The notes: generated by a model not told the origin, from the sequence alone. Counted from the stretch's first letter, positions 1 to 12,528 are shown. The stretch is 15,407 bases of DNA from Verrucomicrobiales bacterium (GCA_022424805.1 JAKMGR010000063.1:1-15407), one strand, 5' to 3'. Made by a program: numbers and translations.

Positions 1-759
1 CTCGAGAAGGCAGTTCGTGCTGAAGAACTTGCCCATTTTTCCGTCGATAATCTTTTCAATAATTTCGGCGGGCTTGTCTTTCATCTGGTCGCGGAAAATT
101 TCCTTTTCCTTCTCCACAAGATCAGCAGGAACTCCGTCACGATCCACACAGATCGGCTGAGATGCTGCGATGTGAAGGGTAAGATCCTTAACGAAAGTTT
201 GGAAGGCTTCGTTAGAAGTCGTAGCTGCGCTACCGCACTGCACTTCGGTGAGAACACCAACGCGTCCCTGCATGTGAATGTAGGAAGCCTCGACGCCTTC
301 AACACCAAGCTCGTATTTGGCGAAGCGGCTCAGACCCATGTTCTCACCCAGTTCACCAATCTTTGCTTTGATGAACTCGTCGAGAGTGGAAGCGTCGCCA
401 GAGAAGTCCTGTGCGAGGAGTGCCTCGAGGCTGTCGACAGAGGCGCTGCTCTCTACGTGATCGAGAATCTCGTTCACGAAGCTGGTGAAGTTTTCGTTTT
501 TCGCAACGAAGTCGGTTTCGCAGTTCACCTCGACGAGGATACCGGTCTTTCCATCGTCGCTGATGCGCGATGCAACGACACCTTCCTTGGCGGCGCGCCC
601 GGCTTTCTTGTCAGCATCCGCAATACCCTTCTTGCGAAGGATTGTTTCGGCTTCCTCCAGATCACCACCTGCTTCGGCGAGGGCTGCTTTGCAGTCCATC
701 ATACCTGCGTTGGTCTTATCGCGGAGGGTTTTGATCAGTTCTACAGTGATTTCGGCCAT
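1..759 (-). CDS. tsf: Elongation factor Ts (EF-Ts), 3' end cut by window edge
   Basis: EF-Ts is the cytoplasmic nucleotide-exchange factor that releases GDP from EF-Tu so that EF-Tu can reload with GTP. The reading frame opens at an ATG at 757-759 and runs uninterrupted to base 1, giving 253 codons. It starts MAEITVELIKTLRDKTNAGM, the N-terminal UBA-like domain that contacts EF-Tu, with the usual AGMMDCKAAL helix. The conserved TDF motif of the core domain lies at about residues 82-84 (CETDFVAKNENF). The last visible residues (KFFSTNCLLE) belong to the C-terminal part, so probably about 30 residues plus the stop lie outside. The gene follows rpsB by 139 bases in the same direction, the usual rpsB-tsf pair. 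No Shine-Dalgarno sequence precedes the ATG; the leader is ACCCAACCAAATATC. The family call is secure. Confidence 0.97.
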   Translation of the reverse strand, partial: MAEITVELIKTLRDKTNAGMMDCKAALAEAGGDLEEAETILRKKGIADADKKAGRAAKEGVVASRISDDGKTGILVEVNCETDFVAKNENFTSFVNEILDHVESSASVDSLEALLAQDFSGDASTLDEFIKAKIGELGENMGLSRFAKYELGVEGVEASYIHMQGRVGVLTEVQCGSAATTSNEAFQTFVKDLTLHIAASQPICVDRDGVPADLVEKEKEIFRDQMKDKPAEIIEKIIDGKMGKFFSTNCLLE

Positions 760-841
760 GATATTTGGTTGGGTAAAATAGTTCGTAGTAAGGCACGGAT
801 TTCTCGAAGAAATTTCCGCGGCATTTTGCATGGAATCGACC

Positions 842-870
842 GGGGAAGCGGTTGCTCACCGCATGACCCC
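842..870 (-). promoter_or_regulatory. Hairpin in the rpsB-tsf intergenic spacer
   Basis: About 30 bases after the rpsB stop the transcript can fold into a two-step stem. GGGG (870-867) pairs with CCCC (845-842), and inside it GCGGT (862-858) pairs with ACCGC (852-848) around a 5-nt loop. No T-run follows, so it is not a standard intrinsic terminator. It may slow exonucleases or partly attenuate transcription between rpsB and tsf, or act in RNA processing. The function is inferred; only the pairing is seen. Confidence 0.4.
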
Positions 871-898
871 AGCTTCGAGTCGATAAGATCGTGAGAAA

Positions 899-1579
899 TT
901 ACTTCGCAGCACCGACGATTGGATCGATCAGGTTCTTGAGAATGACACGGATCGAGCGAATCGCATCGTCGTTGGAAACGATCGGGTAATCGACCAGATC
1001 TGGATCTGCATTCGAGTCGACCAGGGCAACGATAGGGATGCGCAATTTGCGAGCCTCGTTGATCGCGTTGTATTCACGGGCGGAATCAACGATAACAACT
1101 GCGTCAGGAAGATTGACCATGTTGCGAATTCCGGAAAGGCGGAGGTGGAGCTTTTCCTTCTCACGATTGAGAGAAGCAATTTCTTTCTTACTCATCTTTT
1201 TGAAGTCAGGAGACTTCTGAAGGTTCTCGAGAGACTCCATGCGTCCCACTGAACGGCGAACCGTTTCCTGGTTCGTAAGAGTTCCACCGAGCCAGCGGTG
1301 ATTCACGTAAAACTGGCCGGTTGCCTCGGCAGCTTCGCGAACGGCGTCCTGAGCCTGGCGCTTGCAGCCGACAAAGAGAATTTTCTTTCCTTTGGAGACG
1401 AGTCCGGAAAGATATTTTCCAGCGTCGTCGAGTTGCTCGATCGTTTTTTCGAGATCGATGATGTGCACGTTGTGCTTTTCACCGAGAATATAGTTCCGCA
1501 TTTTCGGGTTCCACTTGCGGGATTGATGACCGAAGTGAACGCCGGCTTCGACGAGTTCTGTGATGAGTTCGTTAGACAT
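899..1579 (-). CDS. rpsB: 30S ribosomal protein S2
   Basis: S2 is a late-assembling small-subunit protein at the head-body junction on the solvent side of the 30S. The 226-residue product begins MSNELITELVEAGVHFGHQS and carries the family hallmarks: the VHFGHQSRKWNPKM segment (about residues 14-27), INRxW-like FYVNHRWLGGTLTN (about 89-102), a central coiled-coil insert rich in K/E (about 110-150), and the C-terminal LPDAVVIVD and IPIVALVDSNADPDLVDYPI blocks. It is slightly shorter than the roughly 240 residues common in the family and lacks a long C-terminal tail. The ATG at 1577-1579 is the only start that fits homologues; no Shine-Dalgarno sequence lies at normal spacing. The gene is separated from rpoC by an intrinsic terminator, so it probably has its own promoter, and it is followed by tsf. 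Confidence 0.97.
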   Translation of the reverse strand: MSNELITELVEAGVHFGHQSRKWNPKMRNYILGEKHNVHIIDLEKTIEQLDDAGKYLSGLVSKGKKILFVGCKRQAQDAVREAAEATGQFYVNHRWLGGTLTNQETVRRSVGRMESLENLQKSPDFKKMSKKEIASLNREKEKLHLRLSGIRNMVNLPDAVVIVDSAREYNAINEARKLRIPIVALVDSNADPDLVDYPIVSNDDAIRSIRVILKNLIDPIVGAAK

Positions 1580-1622
1580 GTGATGTGAGTCGGCCCTTGT
1601 TTCAGGAGTCCGAATAGTTTTC

Positions 1623-1690
1623 GAAAAGCGCCATCTTACTTATTCCCGGCTCTCTTGAGCGTTCGCTTTTCTCTTGTTTTCAAAAGATGG
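1623..1690 (-). promoter_or_regulatory. Candidate rpsB leader pseudoknot
   Basis: Within the rpsB 5' leader, transcript arms CCATCTT (1690-1684) and AAGATGG (1637-1631) form stem 1 of 7 bp. GAAAAGCG (1671-1664) and CGCTTTTC (1630-1623) form stem 2 of 8 bp. The stems cross and their 3' arms are directly adjacent, the layout of an H-type pseudoknot with coaxial stacking. Between them sits a small GCTC-AAGA-GAGC hairpin (1660-1649). The element ends 43 bases before the start codon. In gammaproteobacteria S2 represses its own rpsB-tsf mRNA through a structured leader; a similar role here is inference. Only the base complementarity is seen, and chance pairing is possible. Confidence 0.4.
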
Positions 1691-1705
1691 TTCGGGAGGG
1701 GCGGG

Positions 1706-1733
1706 AATATGCTTGGCTTTAGCGGAAAAGCAA
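1706..1733 (-). promoter_or_regulatory. Possible rpsB-tsf promoter
   Basis: TTGCTT (1733-1728) and CATATT (1711-1706) are separated by 16 bases. They lie downstream of the rpoC terminator and upstream of the candidate leader pseudoknot, so a transcript would start near base 1699. The -35 box matches the consensus at 3 of 6 positions and the -10 box at 4 of 6. The placement is sensible but the boxes are weak. Confidence 0.3.
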
Positions 1734-1775
1734 GGCGAAATGCGGGGTGAAAGACCGACTCATTCCCTACGAATA

Positions 1776-1809
1776 CAAAAAAGCGCGGACAGTTTCCCGT
1801 CCGCGCTTT
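1776..1809 (-). terminator. Intrinsic terminator after rpoC
   Basis: An 11-bp perfect stem has 5' arm AAAGCGCGGAC (1809-1799) and 3' arm GTCCGCGCTTT (1790-1780) around an 8-nt loop. The transcript then runs into an unbroken T6 tract (1782-1777) that overlaps the end of the stem. It begins about 30 bases after the rpoC stop. This is a textbook Rho-independent terminator ending the rpoBC transcript before rpsB. Confidence 0.92.
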
Positions 1810-1840
1810 CCTTCGGTTTGAATTGTAGGTCGGCCGAGAC

Positions 1841-4800
1841 TTAGGCAGTCTCTTCTGCTTCCTCTGCCTCTTCGGCATCAGCCTCTTTGTCAGCGATAAT
1901 TTCGGACGGATCGACGAGTTCTTCGACGCGGAGGTTTCGTGTCGTGTGGAACCCGGTTCCGGCAGGAATGAGGTGACCCATGATGACGTTCTCCTTGAAT
2001 CCACGAAGGTAGTCGATCTTTCCGAGAGTGGAGGCTTCGGTAAGAACACGTGTGGTGTCCTGGAAAGAAGCGGCAGAAATGAAACTATCCGTCTCCAGCG
2101 AAGCTTTCGTGATTCCGAGAAGAACCGGCTCGCCCTCGGCGGGCTTACCACCCTGCTCGGAGATATCTTCGTTGATGATTTCGAAAGTCGTCTTCTCGAT
2201 CTGATCACCCCAGAGGAACTGGGTATCACCTGGATCGGTAATGCGAACCTTGCGAAGCATCTGGCGAATGATGATCTCGATGTGCTTGTCGTTGATCTCC
2301 ACACCCTGCAGACGATAAACATCCTGGACCTCGGAAACGAGGTGCTCCATGAGAGCGTGTGACCCTAGAATCTCAAGGATGTCGTGAGGAATCACGGCAC
2401 CTTCGGTGAGCTTCTGCCCCTTGTGAACCATATCTCCGGGCTGGACAAGATAGTGCTTCCCGAGCGGGATGAGATGCTCCTCAGCCTCGCCGGACTCGTT
2501 GTCGGTGACGATGAGCTTGCGCTTCGCACGAACGGTTCCTCCGAGAGAAACCTCTCCATCGATCTTGGCGATCTCAGCAACTTCCTTCGGTTTCCGTGCT
2601 TCAAAAAGCTCGGCAACCCGCGGAAGACCACCGGTAATATCTTTTGTCTCCGACACCTTACGAGGGGTTTTCGCAAGCTGGTCACCACCATCGACCTTGG
2701 CTCCTTCTTTCACAGAAAGGTGAGCCCCAGTTGGGATGGAGTAAGTAGCGAGTTCTTCCTTCGTCTTCGGATCAACGATAATGATCTGCGGGTGGAGGTC
2801 CTCTTTGTGCTCGATCACGACGAGACCCTTCGTGTTGGTCTCCTTGTCGATTTCAGTGTCGAGGGTAATGCCCTGGATCATATCGCGGAAAACGATCTTG
2901 CCGGGCTTTTCTGTGATAACGGGAACGCTGTATGGGTCCCATGTCGCGAGAGTCGCTCCCTTCTTGATTTCAGCGTTGTCAGCAACGCGAATTTCGGAGC
3001 CACTGACAATGTTGTAGGACTCGAGTTCGAGACCGTTCTTGTCGTGGATAGAAACCGTTCCATTCTTGTTCAATGCAACGAAGGTTTTATTCGGAGTCTC
3101 AACAATCCGGAGGTTGTTGTAGTGAACAACACCTTTCGCCTTCACCTTAATGATCGGCTGCTTGAATGTTCCGGAGGCAACACCACCAACGTGGAAGGTA
3201 CGCATCGTGAGCTGCGTTCCTGGCTCACCGATGGACTGGGCGGCAATAATTCCGACCGCTTCACCGACCTTCGCCATCTCGTTCGTGGCGAGGTTCATGC
3301 CGTAGCACTTTGCACAACAACCGCGACGGCTCTCACAGGTGAGGACCGAACGAATCTTGAGTTGCTCGTGACCAATATTGTAGAGCTGAAGAGCGATCTC
3401 TTCGTCGATCATCTGACCAGGCTTAACGACAGTTTCGTCTCCGTTGACCACTTTCTCAGCAGCAACACGACCGTAGATTCGGGTCTTAAGATCGACAACC
3501 TCTTCATCTCCCTCGTAGATCGACTTCACAGTAATTCCGTTAGCAGTTCCACAATCCTGCTCGGTGATGATGACGTCCTGAGACACATCGACGAGCTTAC
3601 GGGTCATGTAACCGGAGTCGGCTGTCTTGAGCGCGGTATCGGCAAGACCTTTACGGGCACCGTGGGTGGAGATGAAGTATTCCAGAACGGAAAGACCTGA
3701 GCGGAAGTTCGAAATAATCGGACGCTCAATAATCTCCCCGGAAGGCTTGGCCATGAGACCGCGCATACCGGAGAGCTGCTTAATTTGCTGGCGGTTACCA
3801 CGGGCGCCGGAATCAACCATCATGAAGAGCGGACTCGGAAGGTGCTGGCCTTCGTTGTGCTCAATGGTGCGGAAAAGCGCTTTGGTGATCTCGTCACCTG
3901 CGTGGGTCCAGATATCAACGATCTTGTTGTATCGCTCTTTGTTGGTAATGACACCGGCACGATACTGCTCGTTGGCTTTCTGCACTTCAGCAGTCGCACT
4001 CGTTACCTCGCTCTCCTTCTCGTCAGGAATGATCATGTCGAAAATTCCGACAGAAGTTCCTGAGCGAGTCGCCTCTTTGAATCCGAGAGACTTGAGCGCA
4101 TCGAGAGATTTTACAGTGCCATCCTGACCAGAAACCTGGTAGCAACGCCAGATGATTTCCGATAGTTGCTTCTTACCAGCGGTCTCGTTGAAGAAGCCCA
4201 GATTTTCAGGCCAGATCTCATTGAAACGAACACGACCAGCCGTGGTAACGATGACTTTTTTCTCGGTGTCACCGAAAACGCGGCCTTCAGTTCCGAAATC
4301 TGGGTTCGCCATGCGAATCGGATCGTGCATATCAATGGAGCGGTTCGCTACCGCAAACTCGACCTCGGTCGTGTCAGCAAAGAGCGGAAGGGTAGGCTCC
4401 AGATCAGGATCGCGAAGCGGAATCTGACGGCAATAGGTCAGGAAGTAGCTTCCCAAGGTAATATCCTGCGACGGAGTTGTGATCGGCTTACCGCTGGAAG
4501 GCGTGAAGATATTGTTCGGCGCAAGCATGAGCATGCGCGCTTCCATCTGTGCTTCGACGGAGAGTGGAACGTGAACAGCCATCTGGTCACCGTCGAAGTC
4601 CGCGTTGTAAGCGGTACAAACGAGCGGGTGAACGCGGATCGCAGATCCCTCAATCAGAACAGGCTCGAATGCCTGAATCGAGAGGCGGTGGAGCGTCGGC
4701 GCACGGTTGAGAAGAACCGGGTGGCCCTTGGTCACCTCCTCAAGAATATCCCAGACTTCGGAAGTCTTGCGCTCGATGAGCTTTTTCGCGGAGCGAACGG

Positions 4801-6004
4801 TGTGCACGTAGCCAAGCTCTTTGAGTCGGCGGATGATGAACGGCTCGAAAAGCACGAGAGCCATCTTCTTGGGAAGACCGCACTGGTGGAGCTTGAGCTC
4901 GGGTCCGATCACGATGACGGAACGACCAGAATAGTCGACGCGCTTACCAAGGAGGTTTTGGCGAAAACGTCCGCCTTTACCCTTGAGCATGTCGGAGAGC
5001 GACTTGAGGGCACGGTTTCCGGCACCGGTAACGGCGCGGCCATGACGACCATTGTCGAAGAGAGCGTCGACCGCTTCCTGCAACATGCGCTTCTCATTTC
5101 GGATGATGACATCCGGCGTCTTGAGCTGAAGAAGATTCTTGAGACGGTTGTTCCGGTTGATGACACGACGATAAAGATCGTTGAGGTCGGAGGTCGCAAA
5201 ACGCCCCCCTTCGAGAGGAACGAGCGGGCGAAGATCCGGTGGGATCACGGGAAGCACTTCGAGGATCATCCACTCTGGACGGGTCTTCGAGTAGTGGAAG
5301 CCCTGAGCGAGCTTGAGCCGCTTGGCGAGCTTCTTACGTACCTGCTTCGAGCGGGTTTTACCCATCGCTTCTTCGAGCTCTTCAATGAGCTTGGGAAGTT
5401 CAACACGCGAAAGAATGTCGCGAACGGCCTCGGCACCCATTCCGGCCGAGAAGCCCTCCATGCCATACTCTTCCTGAGCATCGCGGTATTCGAGCTCCGT
5501 GAGGAGCTGTCCTGGCTCCAGCGGAGTGTTACCTGGGTCGATGACGATGTAATCTTCGTAGTAAATTACGCGCTCAAGCTGTCGTGCGCTCATGTCGAGC
5601 ATGAGGCCGATGCGCGAAGGCATACACTTATAGAACCAGATGTGGGAGACAGGGACAGCAAGCTCGATGTGCCCCATGCGCTCACGACGGACGCGAGAGA
5701 GAGTCACCTCGACGCCACAGCGGTCACAGACGGTTCCTTTATGCTTGATTCGTTTGTATTTTCCGCAAGCGCACTCCCAGTCCTTGGTAGGACCAAAAAT
5801 TCGCTCACAGAAGAGACCGCCTTTCTCTGGCTTGAAGGTCCGGTAGTTAATCGTTTCCGGATTCTTCACTTCGCCACGACTCCACGAGCGGATCGTGTCG
5901 GGATTGGCGACCGTAATGCGGACGTTATCGAAGCTGTCGGACTTGCGCTCAAGGCCGAAGATTTCGTCCAAATGGGTTTCTGAACTGAGTGTTGGGACTG
6001 ACAC
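1841..6004 (-). CDS. rpoC: DNA-directed RNA polymerase subunit beta'
   Basis: The largest core RNA polymerase subunit, 1387 residues, forms the clamp and most of the active site. Visible landmarks: the N-terminal zinc site with Cys about 78, 80, 93 and 96; [11 protein letters not shown] (about 355-365); the catalytic NADFDGDQM motif (about 467-475) whose three Asp bind Mg; the second zinc site with Cys about 817, 889, 896 and 899; and the bridge-helix/trigger-loop stretch [20 protein letters not shown] (about 914-933). Between the trigger-loop halves (about 943-1120) lies a large insert resembling the sandwich-barrel SI3 insertion of E. coli. The C-terminus ends in an acidic Glu/Ala tail. The start is a GTG at 6002-6004 giving [20 protein letters not shown] see no better start and no Shine-Dalgarno sequence. 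It follows rpoB after 48 bases and is closed by an intrinsic terminator. Confidence 0.99.
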   Translation of the reverse strand: MSVPTLSSETHLDEIFGLERKSDSFDNVRITVANPDTIRSWSRGEVKNPETINYRTFKPEKGGLFCERIFGPTKDWECACGKYKRIKHKGTVCDRCGVEVTLSRVRRERMGHIELAVPVSHIWFYKCMPSRIGLMLDMSARQLERVIYYEDYIVIDPGNTPLEPGQLLTELEYRDAQEEYGMEGFSAGMGAEAVRDILSRVELPKLIEELEEAMGKTRSKQVRKKLAKRLKLAQGFHYSKTRPEWMILEVLPVIPPDLRPLVPLEGGRFATSDLNDLYRRVINRNNRLKNLLQLKTPDVIIRNEKRMLQEAVDALFDNGRHGRAVTGAGNRALKSLSDMLKGKGGRFRQNLLGKRVDYSGRSVIVIGPELKLHQCGLPKKMALVLFEPFIIRRLKELGYVHTVRSAKKLIERKTSEVWDILEEVTKGHPVLLNRAPTLHRLSIQAFEPVLIEGSAIRVHPLVCTAYNADFDGDQMAVHVPLSVEAQMEARMLMLAPNNIFTPSSGKPITTPSQDITLGSYFLTYCRQIPLRDPDLEPTLPLFADTTEVEFAVANRSIDMHDPIRMANPDFGTEGRVFGDTEKKVIVTTAGRVRFNEIWPENLGFFNETAGKKQLSEIIWRCYQVSGQDGTVKSLDALKSLGFKEATRSGTSVGIFDMIIPDEKESEVTSATAEVQKANEQYRAGVITNKERYNKIVDIWTHAGDEITKALFRTIEHNEGQHLPSPLFMMVDSGARGNRQQIKQLSGMRGLMAKPSGEIIERPIISNFRSGLSVLEYFISTHGARKGLADTALKTADSGYMTRKLVDVSQDVIITEQDCGTANGITVKSIYEGDEEVVDLKTRIYGRVAAEKVVNGDETVVKPGQMIDEEIALQLYNIGHEQLKIRSVLTCESRRGCCAKCYGMNLATNEMAKVGEAVGIIAAQSIGEPGTQLTMRTFHVGGVASGTFKQPIIKVKAKGVVHYNNLRIVETPNKTFVALNKNGTVSIHDKNGLELESYNIVSGSEIRVADNAEIKKGATLATWDPYSVPVITEKPGKIVFRDMIQGITLDTEIDKETNTKGLVVIEHKEDLHPQIIIVDPKTKEELATYSIPTGAHLSVKEGAKVDGGDQLAKTPRKVSETKDITGGLPRVAELFEARKPKEVAEIAKIDGEVSLGGTVRAKRKLIVTDNESGEAEEHLIPLGKHYLVQPGDMVHKGQKLTEGAVIPHDILEILGSHALMEHLVSEVQDVYRLQGVEINDKHIEIIIRQMLRKVRITDPGDTQFLWGDQIEKTTFEIINEDISEQGGKPAEGEPVLLGITKASLETDSFISAASFQDTTRVLTEASTLGKIDYLRGFKENVIMGHLIPAGTGFHTTRNLRVEELVDPSEIIADKEADAEEAEEAEETA

Positions 6005-6052
6005 GGTACTAATGGGCTAAGGTTCGAGAAAAAAGTGAGCTAAGAAATAGGA

Positions 6053-9946
<3,894 letters not shown>

Positions 9947-10038
9947 TCATTTAAGCTTCCAAACTCATCGCAATTCACCCGTCGCAACTGTACAGGGGGA
10001 AACGCTAAGTAGCTGGAAGCCAAGTCGTTCAAACGCGA

Positions 10039-10082
10039 GACGACGAAGCCCGACCACATCTAAGTGGCCAGGATTCGACGTC
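10039..10082 (-). promoter_or_regulatory. Hairpin in the rpoB leader
   Basis: In the 278-base gap before rpoB the transcript can form an imperfect hairpin. GACG, GAA and CC on the 5' side pair with GG, TTC and CGTC on the 3' side, and the top is TGGCCAC with GTGGTCG around a 6-nt loop (10070-10051). No T-run follows. Apart from this and the terminator-like hairpin near rplL, I see no gene and no convincing promoter in 9947-10224. The function is unknown; it could be processing or antitermination related. Confidence 0.35.
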
Positions 10083-10160
10083 TAAGGTTCAGGAAATTGC
10101 AAGGACAGACAACACGCTCTCTATAACTAATACGCTTAAAGCAAGGATTTTCTTATCTTT

Positions 10161-10208
10161 TTTTCGAAAAAATGCTCGACCCGCCGGACTTTCACCCGGC
10201 CGGGTCGA
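10161..10208 (-). terminator. Terminator-like attenuator between rplL and rpoB
   Basis: A GC-rich stem starts 17 bases after the rplL stop. 5' arm TCGACCC-G-GCCGG pairs with 3' arm CCGGC-GGGTCGA with one bulged G, around a loop of about 7 nt. The pairing is followed within a few bases by T6 (10172-10167). This fits a Rho-independent terminator in sequence. Because rpoB and rpoC lie downstream and no strong new promoter is seen, it is best read as a partial terminator. That would let rplJL transcripts outnumber rpoBC transcripts, as known for the E. coli rplL-rpoB spacer. Partial read-through is inferred. Confidence 0.8.
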
Positions 10209-10224
10209 ACAAGAAATATCTCGT

Positions 10225-10608
10225 TTACTTGAGTTCGACGGTAGCGCCGGCCTCTTCGAGCTTGCCCTTGATTTCTTCGGCTTCGTCTTTGGAAGCGCCT
10301 TCTTTGATGGTTTCAGGAGCACCTTCCACAATCTTCTTGGCGTCGGCGAGGCCGAGACCGGAGATTGCTTCACGAACCGCCTTGATAACCGCGATCTTGT
10401 TGTCTCCAAAGGATTCAAGAACAACATCAAAGGAATCCTTCTCCTCTGCTGCTTCGCCTCCACCACCACCGCCCGGTGCTGCAACAGCAACGGCTGCGGG
10501 TGCAGCAGCGCTGACTCCCCATTTTTCTTCAAGAGCTTTCACAAGGTCTGCGACCTCGAGAACTGTAAGCCCACTCAACTGATCAACTAATGCATCTGTA
10601 TCTGCCAT
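10225..10608 (-). CDS. rplL: 50S ribosomal protein L7/L12
   Basis: L7/L12 forms the multi-copy flexible stalk of the large subunit that recruits and activates the translational GTPases, including the EF-Tu encoded in this window. The 127-residue protein has the N-terminal dimerisation domain (about 1-35, [19 protein letters not shown]). An Ala/Pro/Gly-rich hinge follows (about 36-58) with an unbroken run of six glycines, and then the compact C-terminal domain with [20 protein letters not shown]. The ATG at 10606-10608 is chosen because it gives the standard N-terminus. An upstream in-frame ATG at 10650 would add 14 basic residues unlike any L12. The leader ACACCCATCCAAAAAT lacks a Shine-Dalgarno sequence. 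It follows rplJ after a wide 153-base gap and is followed by an attenuator-like hairpin. Confidence 0.98.
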   Translation of the reverse strand: MADTDALVDQLSGLTVLEVADLVKALEEKWGVSAAAPAAVAVAAPGGGGGGEAAEEKDSFDVVLESFGDNKIAVIKAVREAISGLGLADAKKIVEGAPETIKEGASKDEAEEIKGKLEEAGATVELK

Positions 10609-10704
10609 ATTTTTGGATGGGTGTCGCCGCGTCAAAAAGCGTTCTGACAATTAAGGAGCCACGCTTGGCCCTCGACAAGGAACCCGGTTTGTTTTTTGGA
10701 TGAT

Positions 10705-10729
10705 CAGGAAATCCATTGGGAATTTCCTG
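10705..10729 (-). promoter_or_regulatory. Strong hairpin in the rplJ-rplL spacer
   Basis: The transcript segment has arms CAGGAAATTC and GGATTTCCTG forming a 10-bp stem (one G-T wobble) around a 5-nt CCAAT loop. It lies 32 bases after the rplJ stop and about 96 bases before the rplL start. An A-run, not a T-run, follows in the transcript, so it is not an intrinsic terminator. In several bacteria the L10-L12 mRNA is shaped by structured spacers that set the 1:4 or higher L10 to L12 ratio; a role as an RNA stability or processing element is inferred. Confidence 0.5.
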
Positions 10730-10761
10730 AAAAGGTTTTCTGTGTATTCTGAGAAAGTGGA

Positions 10762-11274
10762 TTATCCCTGGTCGTGCTTTGCCTGGAGAACGCGAGCGAG
10801 CGATGCACCCGGCTGATCCAGGACTGTAACAAGCTGCTGAGCAGGCATGTTGAGCACTCCGAGCAACTGTGCTTGGAGAACTTCCATTGGTGGAAGGTCT
10901 GCAAGAGCTTTCACCTTGGCTTCGTCGAGCAATTCTCCATCGAGAACGCCACCGCGAATTTCTGGCTTGCCTGCGGATTTTGCAAAATCCTTAAGAGCCT
11001 TGGCTGCTGCGCAAACATCACTGTCACCAGTGACGACTGCAGTCTGGCCGGAGAGCATATCTCCGATACCCTCGGGGTATTCTGCCGATTCAGCAGCTCT
11101 GCGAACGAATGAGTTTTTTGCGACCTGGAATTTGGCGCCCTTCTCCTTGAGCTTTCCGCGGAGTTCTTCGAACTGGGGAACTGTCATGCCACCATAGTCG
11201 GCAACCAGCATGAACGGCGAATCGTTCAAGCGTTCGAGAATCTCGTCGATAATGACCTGTTTGACTTCTTTCAT
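10762..11274 (-). CDS. rplJ: 50S ribosomal protein L10
   Basis: L10 anchors the L12 dimers to 23S rRNA at the base of the stalk. The 170-residue product starts MKEVKQVIIDEILERLNDSP. It shows the RNA-binding N-terminal fold with VADYGGMTVPQFEELRGKLK (about 24-43) and the basic FQVAKNSFVRRAAE segment (about 49-62). Next come GQTAVVTGD and the GG-V-DGELLDEAKVKALADLP block. The C-terminal helix (about 137-170, AQLLGVLNMPAQQLVTVL...) is the part that carries L12 dimers in this family. The length is typical. Only 49 bases separate it from rplA, too little for the long L10-binding leader known upstream of rplJ in E. coli, so any autoregulatory site would have to overlap rplA or act elsewhere. No Shine-Dalgarno sequence is seen (leader ACTACCCATTTTAGACC). 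Confidence 0.97.
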   Translation of the reverse strand: MKEVKQVIIDEILERLNDSPFMLVADYGGMTVPQFEELRGKLKEKGAKFQVAKNSFVRRAAESAEYPEGIGDMLSGQTAVVTGDSDVCAAAKALKDFAKSAGKPEIRGGVLDGELLDEAKVKALADLPPMEVLQAQLLGVLNMPAQQLVTVLDQPGASLARVLQAKHDQG

Positions 11275-11323
11275 GGTCTAAAATGGGTAGTAGAAATAAC
11301 GTTCAGTTTTCGTTTCCGTTCGA

Positions 11324-12019
11324 TTATCTCCACGGTGAAACGTCGAGGGTGATTCCGGGGCTCATCGTCGCAGCGACGGCTCCATTGACGAGGAAGTCGC
11401 CTTTCGCAGATGCGGGACGAACCGCCGCGATTGAGTCGACTGCCGCTTTTCCATTTTCAACGAGATCTTCCTCGCTAAAAGAAACTTTTCCGATTGGCAC
11501 GGCAATGTTGCCATTCTTATCGAGTTTGAAATCGATCTTACCTGCCTTGACCGCTTTCACAGCTGCTGCGGTATCGTCGGTCACCGTTCCCGTCTTCGGG
11601 TTAGGCATGAGACCGCGAGGTCCGAGTTGCCTACCGAGCTTACGAACTTCGGACATAGCAGCAGGTGTTGCGATTACGGCGTCGAAATCCATCATTCCGC
11701 CTTGCACCTCTTTGATCAAAGAGTCGAAACCAACATGGTCAGCACCAGCGTTCTTCGCCTCGGTTGCCGCTTCGCCCTCAGCGAAAACAAGAACCTTTAC
11801 TTCCTTACCACTTCCGTTAGGGAGAGGGCAGGATCCGCGAACCATCTGATCTGATTGACGAGGGTCGGCACCCATCTTGAAAGAGATGGTGACGGTCTGG
11901 TCAAAGTTGGGAGCCGGGAGCTTCTTCACCAGCGCGATTGCTTCCTCAAGCGAGTAAGCTTTTTCTGCGTCCACCATCTCGGCGGCCTTTTCGTATCTTT
12001 TGCTGCGTTTTTTAGCCAT
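11324..12019 (-). CDS. rplA: 50S ribosomal protein L1
   Basis: L1 forms the mobile stalk near the E site and moves deacylated tRNA out of the ribosome. In studied bacteria it also represses the rplK-rplA mRNA. The 231-residue product starts MAKKRSKRYEKAAEMVD and carries the signature LGPRGLMPNPKTGT (about 132-145), the DFDAVIATP strand before it, and the GNIAVPIGKVSF and AAVRPASAKGDFLV blocks after it. The ATG at 12017-12019 is chosen because the upstream in-frame ATG at 12157 would overlap rplK and prepend 46 non-conserved residues. It lies 83 bases after rplK. The leader TGCACCCAAAACA lacks a Shine-Dalgarno sequence. Length and order of motifs are normal. Confidence 0.98.
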   Translation of the reverse strand: MAKKRSKRYEKAAEMVDAEKAYSLEEAIALVKKLPAPNFDQTVTISFKMGADPRQSDQMVRGSCPLPNGSGKEVKVLVFAEGEAATEAKNAGADHVGFDSLIKEVQGGMMDFDAVIATPAAMSEVRKLGRQLGPRGLMPNPKTGTVTDDTAAAVKAVKAGKIDFKLDKNGNIAVPIGKVSFSEEDLVENGKAAVDSIAAVRPASAKGDFLVNGAVAATMSPGITLDVSPWR

Positions 12020-12062
12020 TGTTTTGGGTGCAGTGCAAACGGACGCCAGCGCGCCCTCCTGC

Positions 12063-12074
12063 TTGGTTAGTTGG
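12063..12074 (-). repeat. 12-nt motif shared with the tuf leader
   Basis: Transcript-strand CCAACTAACCAA occurs here in the rplK-rplA spacer and again exactly at 14962-14951 just before the tuf start. In this spacer it is part of ACCCAACTAACCAA, about 44 bases before the rplA ATG. It may be simple C/A-rich composition or a leader element; no function is known to me. Confidence 0.5.
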
Positions 12075-12102
12075 GTTTTTGGGAAAAGTTTCCCGGAAAG
12101 AA

Positions 12103-12528
12103 TCAGTCGACGATCTCGAGACCCATTTGACGGGCCGTTCCCTCGAGGATGCGGCAAGCCATTTCAGGGTCGTCCGTGTTGAGATCATCCATTTTCACGG
12201 CAGCGACTTCAAGGAGCTTTGCTTTGCTGAGCGTTCCGACCTTTACCTTGTGAGGCTCGCCGGATCCAGAGGCAAGATTAGCAGCCTTCTTAAGAAGAAC
12301 TGCCGCAGGCGGCTTCTTCGTCACGAAAGAGAAACTCTTATCCGCGTAGACACTGATCACCACAGGAAGAAGATCTCCGGCATTCTGTTGTGTCTGTGCG
12401 TTGAACTCCTTGCAAAATTCCATGATATTCAGACCTGCCTGTCCAAGGGCGGGCCCAACGGGTGGAGACGGATTCGCCCCACCTGCGGGAATTTGCAGTT
12501 TCAGTTGTTGTACCACTTCTTTAGCCAT
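12103..12528 (-). CDS. rplK: 50S ribosomal protein L11
   Basis: L11 binds the GTPase-associated region of 23S rRNA at the stalk base and is needed for factor binding and for RelA activation in known systems. The 141-residue protein has the usual length and starts [20 protein letters not shown]. The proline-rich switch [13 protein letters not shown] lies at about 22-34. The C-terminal rRNA-binding domain follows, with [19 protein letters not shown] and a [22 protein letters not shown] stretch and the terminal [16 protein letters not shown]. The start ATG at 12526-12528 fits homologues; the leader (CATAAAAAGCAGCACG) has no Shine-Dalgarno sequence. It follows nusG by 96 bases, a gap holding a hairpin that could be an L1 operator. 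Confidence 0.98.
   Translation of the reverse strand: MAKEVVQQLKLQIPAGGANPSPPVGPALGQAGLNIMEFCKEFNAQTQQNAGDLLPVVISVYADKSFSFVTKKPPAAVLLKKAANLASGSGEPHKVKVGTLSKAKLLEVAAVKMDDLNTDDPEMACRILEGTARQMGLEIVD

Noticed and set aside
4166..5983. 605-codon open frame on the plus strand opposite rpoC
   Set aside because: It is fully antisense to a strongly conserved gene, has no family motifs, and is expected from the codon bias of rpoC.
10609..10650. Upstream extension of rplL to an ATG at 10650
   Set aside because: It adds 14 basic residues before the standard [11 protein letters not shown] start.
12020..12157. Upstream extension of rplA to an ATG at 12157
   Set aside because: The 46 extra residues overlap the end of rplK and are not L1-like; MAKKRSKRY is the normal N-terminus.
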